From Nitzschia sp. DOCU1 (taxonomy: Eukaryota; Bacillariophyta; Bacillariophyceae; Bacillariales; Bacillariaceae), in assembly GCA_951394045.1 (NCBI GenBank), contig OX595988.1, positions 2,867,352-2,931,351 of the forward strand: a stretch of DNA of 64,000 nt, in the 5' to 3' direction. Within the stretch, counting starts at the first letter, position 1; every line of letters begins with the position of its first letter. Shown piece after piece: positions 53,343-62,926 of this stretch. Both the position numbers and the translations under genes were made by a program. Below the pieces are notes generated by a model that ran no database searches, had not been told where the DNA came from, and worked only from the letters and a program-made list of their open reading frames with translations.

Positions 53343-54958
53343 TCATCGCTGTTGTTTGAACCTTCGCGACGCCTCGGCGACCGAGGGAGAATTATCTTTA
53401 AAGGTGCTTTCTTGTGATGTTCGAAAAGTACTGCAGAGCATGTCATCGTCCCATGGACGAAAGCAGCGGAAAGCTGTCCGCGACAACAGGTTGTCGGCAT
53501 CACACATCAATTTTGCCAAGAAAAAGTTTTCCCAGGCACTAGGGGCATCAGCATTGAATTCTTGCTCTATCTTGTCGTCGTCAAAGACTTCAAACGTCTT
53601 CAGAGTATCATTGCGTTCCAGAATTTTCAACATGTGATAGCAATCCTGTTGTGTAACATTGAGAAGTTTGGAATAGTAATTTTCGACGGCTGTAAGAGAT
53701 GAATTCTTTGCCAGTGCTTCGCACAAATGAAGCAGCGATGGCCCTGCCTCGCTGGCACTTGCCAGGAAAGAAAATCGTAGCACCCTCAAACGTTTATTGT
53801 CTCTGACTCCAAAACACAGCAGGGTCACGTCAGACGGCGCCAACTTTGGTTTAAGATCCAATATCCGGAGGCGTTTGTTCTTCGCAAGCGCCTTCATGAG
53901 CCCTACAAAATGCCGCTCCTCGAATCGAAATGTCTCGGACGGTACTGCAACTCGGCGGATTGTATTAGAAGCGAGTAGGATGTCAAGGGGAAAACTGGAG
54001 TGAACATCAAGGGACACTTCCCTTAGTGCTGGGGCCTGCGACAGGATACCAAGGAATAGTTGGTTGACCGTGCCGCTGGTAACGTGCACATGGATCTTTT
54101 CCAGCGTTTTGTGGCCCTTCACAAACGAACCGATCAATTCGAGGTCACGAATATGGAAGCTATTCAAGATGAGTTGGTTGAGGTTGGGCAAGCTTCGGAT
54201 TGCCGCAAAAAACAGTGTCATTTGTTCCCGAGACCGTGCCCGTTTGTTAGTCACGTGGCGTAATCGAAAGACCTCAACTTTCGTCAGGGCGAGGTTTCCT
54301 CCAATTGATCGAATTAGCTTGTGGAAAGATGCGTTTTTAAAGTCGTCCACCCGAATGGTTGCTTCGCTCGCTGAATGTCGCATGAACTTGCTGTCATTTG
54401 ACATATCATCTAGTTCTTCGTCCACCGGAGCAGTGTCGGGGGTTGACGATCGTCCTAGAAATCCTCGCATTTTCGCAGGAGTTTCGATTCGATGAATGAC
54501 AATGTGTTCTGACTTTGTCGCAATCACTTTGGGGGCAGGCAGAGTTTCCTCGCGACTTTTGCCAAGGGCTTCGAGCAACTTGCTATCATCAGTCAAATTC
54601 GAGACTTCTAATGGATTTGCTTCTTGCAACTCAAGGAGCTGCCCGGTTCTGGCAGGAAGTTCACAGTTATCTCCATGGAAGTCTACAAAACATGCTTCGT
54701 CGACCTGCAGTAGCCGACGTCGGATTCATCCGTTAGACTTGCGACAAGAGAGCTCCGCTGCAAGAAGAAGCCATGAGTTCTTACCATCCTGTCAATATCA
54801 TCCATGAAAGGAGCCCTAATCGCAACGTTAGAGAAGCAATCCCATCTGGACCTTTCGCCAGATGCTTGCCCGTTATCTTTCGTCTCGTTTTTGCCGTCGC
54901 CGGCCACCTTGAACCTTGTCTCTGCCTCCTTGGTTTCAATGCGCGTCTTGTAGACCAT
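53343..54958 (-). CDS. LRR-like domain family protein (member 3, 2 exons)
   Basis: Exons 54958-54785 and 54704-53343, phase 0, 80-nt intron (donor GTAAGA, acceptor ACTGCAG); 511 residues. The open frame alone starts at a TTG; the spliced model supplies ATG 54958 and a continuous MVDEACFVDFHGDN junction. Disordered N-terminus to about 170, then the family domain at about 173-480: ATIRVDDFKNASFHKLIRSIG, ARSREQMTLFFAAIRSLPNLNQLILNSF, KIHVHVTSGTVNQL, APALREVSLDVHSSFPLDILL, KRLRILDLKPKLAPSDVTLL and ERNDTLKTFEVF. The RT.EE...FF....LP.L..L.L block and the SGTV and SSF landmarks align with the neighbours. Function unknown. Confidence 0.82.
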
Positions 54959-55878
54959 TGTTGCTGTTTATTTCATACAATGCCGATGGCGAGTCGAGGG
55001 GGGAAGAGACGAACAAGAGTATAAGTGCGTACGTGGCTCAACGCTTTCAAGTATCAAGAAAGGTTGGAACTTTCTTTCTTCCGGACAACCCTCTACCATC
55101 ACCAGGAATGTCGTTCATGCCATTTTTCGAAAAGGCGAGCCTGGGACAAATTGAAAGCTGAAGTGCGACTGCCTCGGACACACACCGGGATGCGAAATAC
55201 AAACATCAAAAGAACATGTGTATGCATATTAGCACATGTTCCCAACGTCTTCAGTATTTAATGTATTTTCACCGGCGCTTTGAGTATTTAGGCTGATTTC
55301 ACGCAAGCCCCTTTGCATAGGCTATAAACGATTCAGTGGCTTGTCGCGCTCTCTCTTTTGATGCCGACACTACACGCCGGCAGAGCCAACTTTGGCGCGC
55401 ATTCTTTTCAAATCAAGCTTACATTTTTGTTGCCCCGACAACCAGCACCAAGCAGGAGCAGGAGCGGTGATTGGCTGCTTCGTTTTTTAGAAGACGGGGA
55501 AATGTTGATAGATGTATCATCACTATCCATATGGCACCAGGCATAGTATCGTATGTCACTATAATAATCTTGTATGATACGATACCAGGTATGAAATATT
55601 ACACTTAGGTGTGTACAGTAGCTATTCGCCCATGACCTCGATAGTCGAGGCTTTGGTCGTAGACTCTACTTTTTGCATCCAATCCAACGTACATACATGA
55701 ATTCGAAGGATGACTTTGTCACCTTCCGATAGCTACTGACAATCCTTGAGAGAGATGCTCCATTAGTTTGCATATTGTTCATTCAACCGCTAGTAGATAT
55801 CCTAACATAGAAGAAATAGTAGCCAACCGCACCTCGGCAGGATAGATGCCTTTTCGCGACAAGACAGATGAAAGCCCG
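54959..55878. other. Intergenic region with a 9-bp palindrome
   Basis: About 920 bp between two same-strand family members. Holds the inverted repeat GAACATGTG / CACATGTTC (55211-55219, 55232-55240) and short direct repeats AGTATTTA (near 55250 and 55282). No supportable gene. Confidence 0.5.
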
Positions 55879-57873
55879 TCACTTGCTTCTGGCACTACTG
55901 GTCGTGGACGCCTTACTACCAGAATAAGCCTTGCGAATACTACCGGTTGAGGAAGCCTTGCTACCGGAAGAGGATTTGCGAACTCCCTTCTTGGTGGACT
56001 TTGTCCTTCTACCGAGCATGGCGTAGAGAGTAGATGAGAACGATACTCCCTTTGTCTGTGCATTTCGAAGGAATCGCTTCGTTTCCTCGAACAAAGGAGA
56101 AACCGAGTCGAATGTACCGCAGCAAGTCATGGTAGGTACCGAGCACATTTGTTTTTCTTGCAAGAAGCTGACACTGTTGGATCCATAAGATCCATAAGAG
56201 TCGTCGGACAACTTGAGGGTACTGCCACCAGAATGGTAAATGGTGGAAACAGCCTCGGTCGTCTTGAGGTATTCGATTTTATGCTTGCGGAAGGTAGAGT
56301 CTTCGTGAAAGAGACAAAAGTGTTCCATGCGTGTATTTGACTGCAACGCTCGCAAGATCTTTCTACAACCAGAGACTGCCAAGCTGCCTTCCAAGCTGCG
56401 ATAGTTCGTATTGTGAAGGCCCCGCAACGTCGAGTTTGTAGTCAAGACGGCGGCCACTTCGGTCATTGTCTGATCCATGAGACTGTGACTTGCCGTCGGC
56501 TCTATCGAGATTCGGAGGACTTGAAGACACCGGTTGATCCGCAAGGAATACGCCAAGAACTTGAATGCCAAAAAGCTCATTTCGGGTTCCATGTCCAGTT
56601 CCCAAAGAACTCTGTTCGTTTCTAGCATTGGTACCAACGCCATGAGATGCGCATTCTCAAAGGTATACGATCCATTGGAACTAATGTGTAGCCGTCGCAG
56701 CGTATCAGACCGAAGCAACAGACTGACATCAAAGCTCTCTGTCGTTTCCAGACTAACTTCGTTCAAACGCGGCAGCGTGTTGAGAGTCCGAAGCGTGGTA
56801 TCATCAATACCACCGCTAGCCACGTGAATGCGCACACTTTGCAACTTTTGATGTCCAAAGATGGATTGATGAAAGTAAGAAAAGTCCGTACTCGCTTCCA
56901 TATTGGATAGATGCAACGTGTGCAAGTTGGGCAAGGACTGCACCATTTGAAAGAAGAGCTCCATGTCTTCTGCCGTTCGCTTTCGATCACTGGTCGTTGT
57001 TCCATTATTGTTCCAGCTCCGATAAATGTCCAGCTTGCAAACACGAGACTGACACGAGAGATCCTGCATGAGCTTTTGGAAAAATTTCGGGTCGTAATCG
57101 TCAATGTAGAGTCTCAGTTTGGGAGTAATGACGTCTTCAATGCGCATGGTGGCCGCGGCATGGGAGCCTTGGGCGCCCTTGTGGGACTCGGCACACTCAT
57201 CTTCTTCTTGAGGTGCGCTTGTAAAAGTGATCTCTGGACTCGTAGAAGCCTGCCCGATCTCTTCGGGAGCCTTGCTTGCAAGACCGGTGCTACCTTCGAC
57301 AGAAGTCTCGGTAGTTGCTCGTGGTCGTGACTCGCGTTCATTGTTGGCGTCACTGGGGGTCTTGGATGCCTCGGTACTAGTAGCGAGACTTGTCGTCGCC
57401 GTTGCTGTCTTGGCAGACGTGGCCCAGGGAGTATACGAGGTCGGGACGCGAAACGGATTCTTTGCGTCCGGAAACAAGTCCTCGACGACGGATGCCAAAG
57501 AAAATCCAGCAGAGGCAAACTCATCGACACCTTTGGGTGATCGTGGCGGCAATTTCCTTTCGTCGCTGCTTTTGTCATTGCTTGGAGCACTATCAGTCAC
57601 TCCATTATCCAACTTGCTGGCATTGCGGGTTCCTTGCTCGTCTTGTTGCCGCGAATTTCCCGAAAGATTTTGAGCCATGACTGTGGAATCACCGTCTTTT
57701 TCTTCTTTGGGACCTAAAATACTATCCAGATCTGGCTCCTCAGGTTCTGGCGGCACGGGGCTACAGCGGATTTCGGAAAGTTCCTCGTCCTCGTCTTCGA
57801 ACCGTTTGACAATGTACTTGAAGGTGGTATCCGTGTGCGAATATTCACCCTGTGATTGGATTTGCCACAACAT
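55879..57873 (-). CDS. LRR-like domain family protein (member 4)
   Basis: 664 residues, single exon, start ATG 57873. Residues 1-245 are disordered and Thr/Ser/Glu-rich. The family domain runs from about 251 (PKLRLYIDDYDPKFFQKLMQDL) to about 560, with DRKRTAEDMELFFQMVQSLPNLHTLHLSNM, LQSVRIHVASGGIDD, LPRLNEVSLETTESFDVSLLL, TLRRLHISSNGSYTFENAHL, NRVLWELDMEPEMSFLAF and ALQSNTRMEHFCLFHEDSTF. It ends with a basic Ser-rich tail repeating SGSKAS.. (about 40 residues) not seen in the neighbours. Same strand and order as the genes at 50855 and 53343, so tandem duplication followed by N-terminal divergence is the simplest history. Confidence 0.8.
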   Translation of the reverse strand: MLWQIQSQGEYSHTDTTFKYIVKRFEDEDEELSEIRCSPVPPEPEEPDLDSILGPKEEKDGDSTVMAQNLSGNSRQQDEQGTRNASKLDNGVTDSAPSNDKSSDERKLPPRSPKGVDEFASAGFSLASVVEDLFPDAKNPFRVPTSYTPWATSAKTATATTSLATSTEASKTPSDANNERESRPRATTETSVEGSTGLASKAPEEIGQASTSPEITFTSAPQEEDECAESHKGAQGSHAAATMRIEDVITPKLRLYIDDYDPKFFQKLMQDLSCQSRVCKLDIYRSWNNNGTTTSDRKRTAEDMELFFQMVQSLPNLHTLHLSNMEASTDFSYFHQSIFGHQKLQSVRIHVASGGIDDTTLRTLNTLPRLNEVSLETTESFDVSLLLRSDTLRRLHISSNGSYTFENAHLMALVPMLETNRVLWELDMEPEMSFLAFKFLAYSLRINRCLQVLRISIEPTASHSLMDQTMTEVAAVLTTNSTLRGLHNTNYRSLEGSLAVSGCRKILRALQSNTRMEHFCLFHEDSTFRKHKIEYLKTTEAVSTIYHSGGSTLKLSDDSYGSYGSNSVSFLQEKQMCSVPTMTCCGTFDSVSPLFEETKRFLRNAQTKGVSFSSTLYAMLGRRTKSTKKGVRKSSSGSKASSTGSIRKAYSGSKASTTSSARSK

Positions 57874-58532
57874 AATGGCGATGATGATTCAACTTGCTGA
57901 CAACGGAAGGAAGGAAGGCGATGTCGGCGGAGTGTCGAGTCAGAGCTTGAACTTTCAATGGATGGGCTTGTGTGCCGTCAGAGCGTATGGCCTTGATTCA
58001 AACCGAAATGGTGTCTTTTTCAATGACAAGAGGCCACCAATGGTCTCACCGGCGGGCCAAGAAAGCTTTCTATGTGCTGCCAACAAATATAAAAGAAGGT
58101 TCGGAGAAAGAAAGTCCCTGGTATTTGCCGCGTCGATCAAGCTTTCAAACGAACGATGCTTTGTGCAGATGGGGCTGGGTCACCAAGTGCCCACAAGATT
58201 GCCATGCGATGTTCCCTACCGACGTTGCTCGCCAGGCTCGAAATTTGCCGCCAAGAGGCATATATAGTTGCGGTTCAAATGGAATGAAAAATAGGCGCGG
58301 GAGAAATGGGGTTCGCACGCCGAGCAGCCCTACCAGGTATGATAATAGCTACTGATCCTAGCTATTACGCATTGTTGTGTATTGATGTGGGCGATGGAAT
58401 CCGTTTAGTCGCAGAAGATCACGAACTATCTATGCTACCAGGTACAGTAGGGAGCGACGAAAGAAGCATGACCGTCGCATCTTCAAAACCGTCGACCTCC
58501 ATCAAAACACAACCTTCGATAGAACATTTTGA
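57874..58532. other. Divergent promoter region
   Basis: About 660 bp between the start codons of two divergent genes. Open frames here overlap with no protein-like composition. No other feature. Confidence 0.5.
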
Positions 58533-59495
58533 ATGTTAGTCCCTTCGGCTACCTACCTGCAACTGCCCACCATGCCATCGCCTTGTGAAAAAGTATTTCA
58601 TACCGATACTCTCGTCGCTGAGATTCTCTCGTTTCTGGACGTTGCCTCGCTGGGTCGTGTCGAACAAACGGCCATCACGATTCGTGGGATGTCGCATCTG
58701 GCATGGAAAGTTCAGGCCGATAAAGTGGGAGGCCATCACTGCGTAGATGGATCCTCCATGTCGAACTGGAAAGAGCAAGTCTGTCGGTACTGTCGGGCCC
58801 GCAATTACACGCAATCTTGTATGCAACAACATCGCCGGCATTATATCCGGGAATCAACCTCGTCCTATCTTGCGCCGTCTCGGGAACCGCAAATCGCACC
58901 AAATTGTTCCTTTTGCAACGCCTATCCCAACCTCAAAACGAGTGTATTACTGTCAAGGAGTGTGGATTCATATGCCTTTTTTGCTCAAATCAGCTTTTTG
59001 GATCGACGTCCAGAAGACCAGTCGTCATCACCCACGATGGTTTTGGAAGGATTCCTGCCCGTCCAGGAAGTGGCACCCAGCGCCACTGCCAGTGCAAAAT
59101 ACGTGACGCTTAAATTGAATTTGAGCAAGTCGCTGGAGCCCAAAAAGTGGCCGGCATTGGCTCATTTTCTAGAGGGATGTCGCCTTCAGGCTCCTCGGGA
59201 CATGCAACATATATGGTTTCCCAAGTTTTCCAAGGAACTACTCACCAAATTGGAAGTGGCTGTGACTGCAGTGGATATTCATACTGGCAAGGCTGCACTA
59301 TTGCTGGCGACGGGTGGTGGAACGGCTTCATCTACAGATTTGTTGCATTGGAGGCTCTTGCGGCGAATGGCTGACTCCCATCCCACACCGACAGCCTTAA
59401 GTTTTGGGGTCATTCCTACCATCGATGCTAGAATAGCTTTTGTGCCAGACTATTCTACCATGGATGCTCTGGAAATAAGCGTCACGATTCATTGA
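58533..59495 (+). CDS. F-box-like protein with CxxC motifs
   Basis: 320 residues from ATG 58533; the in-frame ATG at 58572 (MPSPCEK) is an equally good start. Residues about 20-65 resemble an F-box (TDTLVAEILSFLDVASLGRVEQTAITIRGMSHLAWK), which would link to SKP1 in an SCF ubiquitin ligase. CRYC (near 84) and CSFC (near 124), with nearby Cys/His, could bind zinc. The rest is an unknown alpha/beta region with no repeats. It lies between LRR-like family genes, but nothing in the sequence ties it to them except position. Confidence 0.68.
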   Translation: MLVPSATYLQLPTMPSPCEKVFHTDTLVAEILSFLDVASLGRVEQTAITIRGMSHLAWKVQADKVGGHHCVDGSSMSNWKEQVCRYCRARNYTQSCMQQHRRHYIRESTSSYLAPSREPQIAPNCSFCNAYPNLKTSVLLSRSVDSYAFFAQISFLDRRPEDQSSSPTMVLEGFLPVQEVAPSATASAKYVTLKLNLSKSLEPKKWPALAHFLEGCRLQAPRDMQHIWFPKFSKELLTKLEVAVTAVDIHTGKAALLLATGGGTASSTDLLHWRLLRRMADSHPTPTALSFGVIPTIDARIAFVPDYSTMDALEISVTIH

Positions 59496-60032
59496 GACAT
59501 CATTTTTTCTTTGGGTGGACGACACAGCTTTCTGGGGCGCTTCAAGGTGGCATCAACTGTTCATTCCGGGGAGCTACGCTATTGTTGGTAGAATCTTGAT
59601 CCCGATGTGCACAACAGTATGATATATCCCCATGTGGCTGTAAAAGCAACGACAATCATGTGTTGGCTACTCCTCCTTCCACTTTTGTGAGTCAATTGTC
59701 ATAAAACTAAACTAAAACGTGTAGGGTTGTGGCGTATCCAACAAATCTTTTGTCGCTGTTCCCCGTGGTCAATGACTTTCCTTTTCCTGTCTTCTTCGTA
59801 GCAAGCACCCTGAAACTATAAGCAGCGTATGATTCGATTGGGTAAAAGCTGAGTTGTTCTCCACTGAAACCTACGGTACCGTCCTCCCACGGGAACTATG
59901 CCAGAGCGGTGGACGTTTCGGAAGAAATGAATTCGTCCAAGGGAAGAAAAAGCGACGAATGACTCGACTGAGTCTAGAATGGGCTATGTATTAGTAAAGG
60001 ATGCCATTGGAAGTTTGACAAACTAGATGTGT
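59496..60032. other. Intergenic, convergent 3' ends
   Basis: About 540 bp between two convergent genes; no gene or RNA recognised. Confidence 0.5.
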
Positions 60033-62189
60033 CTATCTTGTTAGTGCCACTGCTATGAATGGCAGTAGATCTGGGAGTGGGAGACGTGCGGCCTCATGGG
60101 CCATGGACGATGCCCCCGACTTGCAACGGGCCCAAGCCGCCAATTGCCGGCCATGGATTGCCCAATTGTATTCCATAGCATCATAAACGGTATTATTGCC
60201 CAATAGAATCACTGGTAAGGATGTGAGGGCTCCTTCTAGCTCTGGATCAAAATTTCTCTCAAGGGGTAGTTTGCCCTCGAATACAGTTGGTACTTCAGAG
60301 AGGAGCCATGGCAATAGCGCAGCTCCCAAGAGTTCGTCTGACTTCGAGCGGCTACATGACCCTAACAGGGCAGTCTTGAGGATGGATTGGCTTTCTTTCA
60401 AAGCTGCCACGCGAGCGCTTTCCTCCATGTCCGCTGTCAATAGCCAACGCCGATCGCATCCAAACGGTGTCGCCAAGATGTGAGCTACATCTTGATTTGA
60501 TCCGTCCAGTGATGATGATCGCATCGTCAAAGGCACATCTCCGCCCAGCGCTAGCCCCAGAAGTTGAATAGCCATGGGGCCTTCAGGTGCCAATAGGGCA
60601 TCCAACTGATCCCTTTCAATCAAAGATTGTCGTTCTCGCAAATGTGTGACCTTGGACATGCCTGAGTTCTTGGTTTGATCGCACCGGAGGCGCAATTCCA
60701 TGCGGTAAGGAGAATTTTTCAAACGGAGTGTAGCAAATTCATGATGTAACAGCTCTCCCGTCTTGGACGAAACATGTGTCAATACACTCTCATATACTTC
60801 CAGAGCCTGTGCATCCCATGCTTCTGCCAAATCTTGAAACGTTGTCCAAGCAGGTTCTACCCGTCGAGTGCCTTGGCCTACCAGCAGGACCTGGAGTGCT
60901 CTCAACACGTTGGATACCGTCGGCGCCAATTCATATGGTCTCCCATTCGGACTCTTTGCCAAGTACTCACATCCTGGTAAATCGCTCAACATGTGGAACC
61001 AAGCATCCCCAGACTCATCAAATGGATGGATTGCCTCGTCATAGAGTTCCACGAGCATTGGAGATGCCATTGAGGGGAGACGCCCCACATCAAAAATCGC
61101 CTTTTCTTCGTCCCATAAAAGCATGTTTATAATTTCTCGGACGGTAAGCTCGGCACAATCCGCTTGGATACCACCACCATCAAAGCCATAATACCCCGTT
61201 GGACAGGAGGGCTTGCCATGAAGGGGCAAGTGGTTGAGGGACACCATCGCGCAGACTTTCTCCAATGCGGTTGTCCACTCTAATGAATGAATTGAATCAG
61301 TGTTGATTTGACCCTTCCAGAGAAGCCTATCCAAAGCCATTTGAAATTGGTCGGGTGACGGATCCAGCGTGTCGTCGAATTGCAGATCGGCCCATTCCAT
61401 GCGCGCGCATGGATCATGAATAATGGCTTGAGCCACGTCGTTGGATGGATTCAATAGGCGAGGTTCGCTATCAGGTAGCAGTTGATCCAGGGATATCAAA
61501 AAGTCTAGTAGTTCCTCTTTGGTGACACATAGTTCCCATAACGCCATGAGCCAAATCGACGATACCAAGGGCAGGCCAGTGTTCGATCTACTGCTGCCAG
61601 GCAAGCCAAGAGCGCCGTTCGGTATCAGATCCATCCATCTCGCCAAGGATACTCCTGTCCAATGCGTCGCGTTGATGTAATTCGACTTGATCCCATGACG
61701 TTCTCGCAACACCTTGTGGATTATTTTTGGATTGGACATCTTCAAAAACGACAAGCCCAGAAGAGTTCCGGTGATGGAAGGCGTCAAGTAGGAAGCTGGC
61801 ATAGATTTCGTGCGGCTGACATGTAATGGCGACTCTCGAATCAATTGGAAAAGCAAGCTACTTGCAAGTCGAGACGCTCGAAACAACTCCGTGGATAGAG
61901 GCGAGGAAGAGTAGTACTCGGTGGCTTGGGGGTGCACGCCTTGCCCGATGCGCATGACATTTCCCGCCAGTGGCGACGCCGTCAAGGCAGCGCCTAGACA
62001 GGGGGCAAGGTGTTGCCATTCAGGGCTCAAAATCGATGCCGTCCCACGCAAGTGTAGAGCGGATAATCGGGGGCGTTTCCGAGACGCCCAAAAGATGACA
62101 GCTGACGACATTGTTCGGCACGATGACGGACCAAGGAACGATCTCGCGACTGAAACGCGATGGATCGGTCCACAGATCGCAGGGCTCAT
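60033..62189 (-). CDS. 718-residue protein of unknown function
   Basis: Start ATG 62189, single exon. I do not recognise a named domain. The protein is globular and rather hydrophobic throughout, with no low-complexity region, unlike its neighbours. The most distinctive stretch is YYGFDGGGIQADCAELTVREIINMLLWD (333-360), with an Asp-Cys-x-Glu core followed by an amphipathic helix and FDVGRLPS. The N-terminus lacks acids for about 45 residues (Arg/Ser/Ala-rich), which may be an organelle presequence. The C-terminal third has an Ile/Leu-rich segment ending in PDLLPFIAVALTR. A family in related protists seems likely because of the uniform composition. Confidence 0.7.
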   Translation of the reverse strand: MSPAICGPIHRVSVARSFLGPSSCRTMSSAVIFWASRKRPRLSALHLRGTASILSPEWQHLAPCLGAALTASPLAGNVMRIGQGVHPQATEYYSSSPLSTELFRASRLASSLLFQLIRESPLHVSRTKSMPASYLTPSITGTLLGLSFLKMSNPKIIHKVLRERHGIKSNYINATHWTGVSLARWMDLIPNGALGLPGSSRSNTGLPLVSSIWLMALWELCVTKEELLDFLISLDQLLPDSEPRLLNPSNDVAQAIIHDPCARMEWADLQFDDTLDPSPDQFQMALDRLLWKGQINTDSIHSLEWTTALEKVCAMVSLNHLPLHGKPSCPTGYYGFDGGGIQADCAELTVREIINMLLWDEEKAIFDVGRLPSMASPMLVELYDEAIHPFDESGDAWFHMLSDLPGCEYLAKSPNGRPYELAPTVSNVLRALQVLLVGQGTRRVEPAWTTFQDLAEAWDAQALEVYESVLTHVSSKTGELLHHEFATLRLKNSPYRMELRLRCDQTKNSGMSKVTHLRERQSLIERDQLDALLAPEGPMAIQLLGLALGGDVPLTMRSSSLDGSNQDVAHILATPFGCDRRWLLTADMEESARVAALKESQSILKTALLGSCSRSKSDELLGAALLPWLLSEVPTVFEGKLPLERNFDPELEGALTSLPVILLGNNTVYDAMEYNWAIHGRQLAAWARCKSGASSMAHEAARLPLPDLLPFIAVALTR

Positions 62190-62926
62190 CCTTTCTCCTT
62201 TACTCTGACAGTCAGTAAAAGAGACACGTCTTGAGACTCATCAGAAAGGACCCATTTGTGATACACGGGTGGTGGTTGTCGATGGTATCGTTGATCAACA
62301 AGCATGACGGTATTGCCATCAGGGCATCGACAGTCGATGTGCATCCAAGAGGAAAGGTCTTTTGGGTTTGTGGCTGGCTGTGAGTCTCAAAGGCTACATC
62401 GGTCGGATCAGTCAGAAAATCGGATTCGGAAAACGGACGGACGGTGGCAGTGTCCAGGCAAATAAATCGCAAGCACACGCCAAGTCTCTAAGTATCTTCG
62501 AATTTGAAGCGTCGGCCAGCGCGCCTGCTCCCTTTGAACCTTTGAACCACTTCCAACGTAGAACTCTACGATTATTTGCTACCAGATTCAAGATTTTGGA
62601 TTTGGCGCCCTCTTCACATTTTCATTCCTGGCGCCAACCTTCATTCAAGTCTATGATCCGAAGAAGATAGTCCGCCGGCACATCATTTAACTATGGAGGG
62701 CATACTACAAAGTTCAAAGAGAGACATGTTCGCGCATGGCGAGGCGTCCCGGATTTCCTGTGTAAACATCGTTCCATTCAAAAAGTCAGAGAGCATCTGC
62801 TGCTCAAACTGATTTGGTGCCTGCTGAGGATATCCTGTTCGGTGCGCCGCAAAGAATACAGCTGCGGGACATATCCAACACCAGGTGGGTGATTGATAGG
62901 AGCAGTCCAAAAGACTGACAAACACC
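62190..62926. other. Divergent promoter region
   Basis: About 740 bp between the unknown 718-residue gene and the right-edge gene. Short frames only; no supportable gene. Confidence 0.5.

Noticed and set aside
55358..55546. 62-residue open frame between family members
   Set aside because: Short, isolated and without similarity to the cluster genes.
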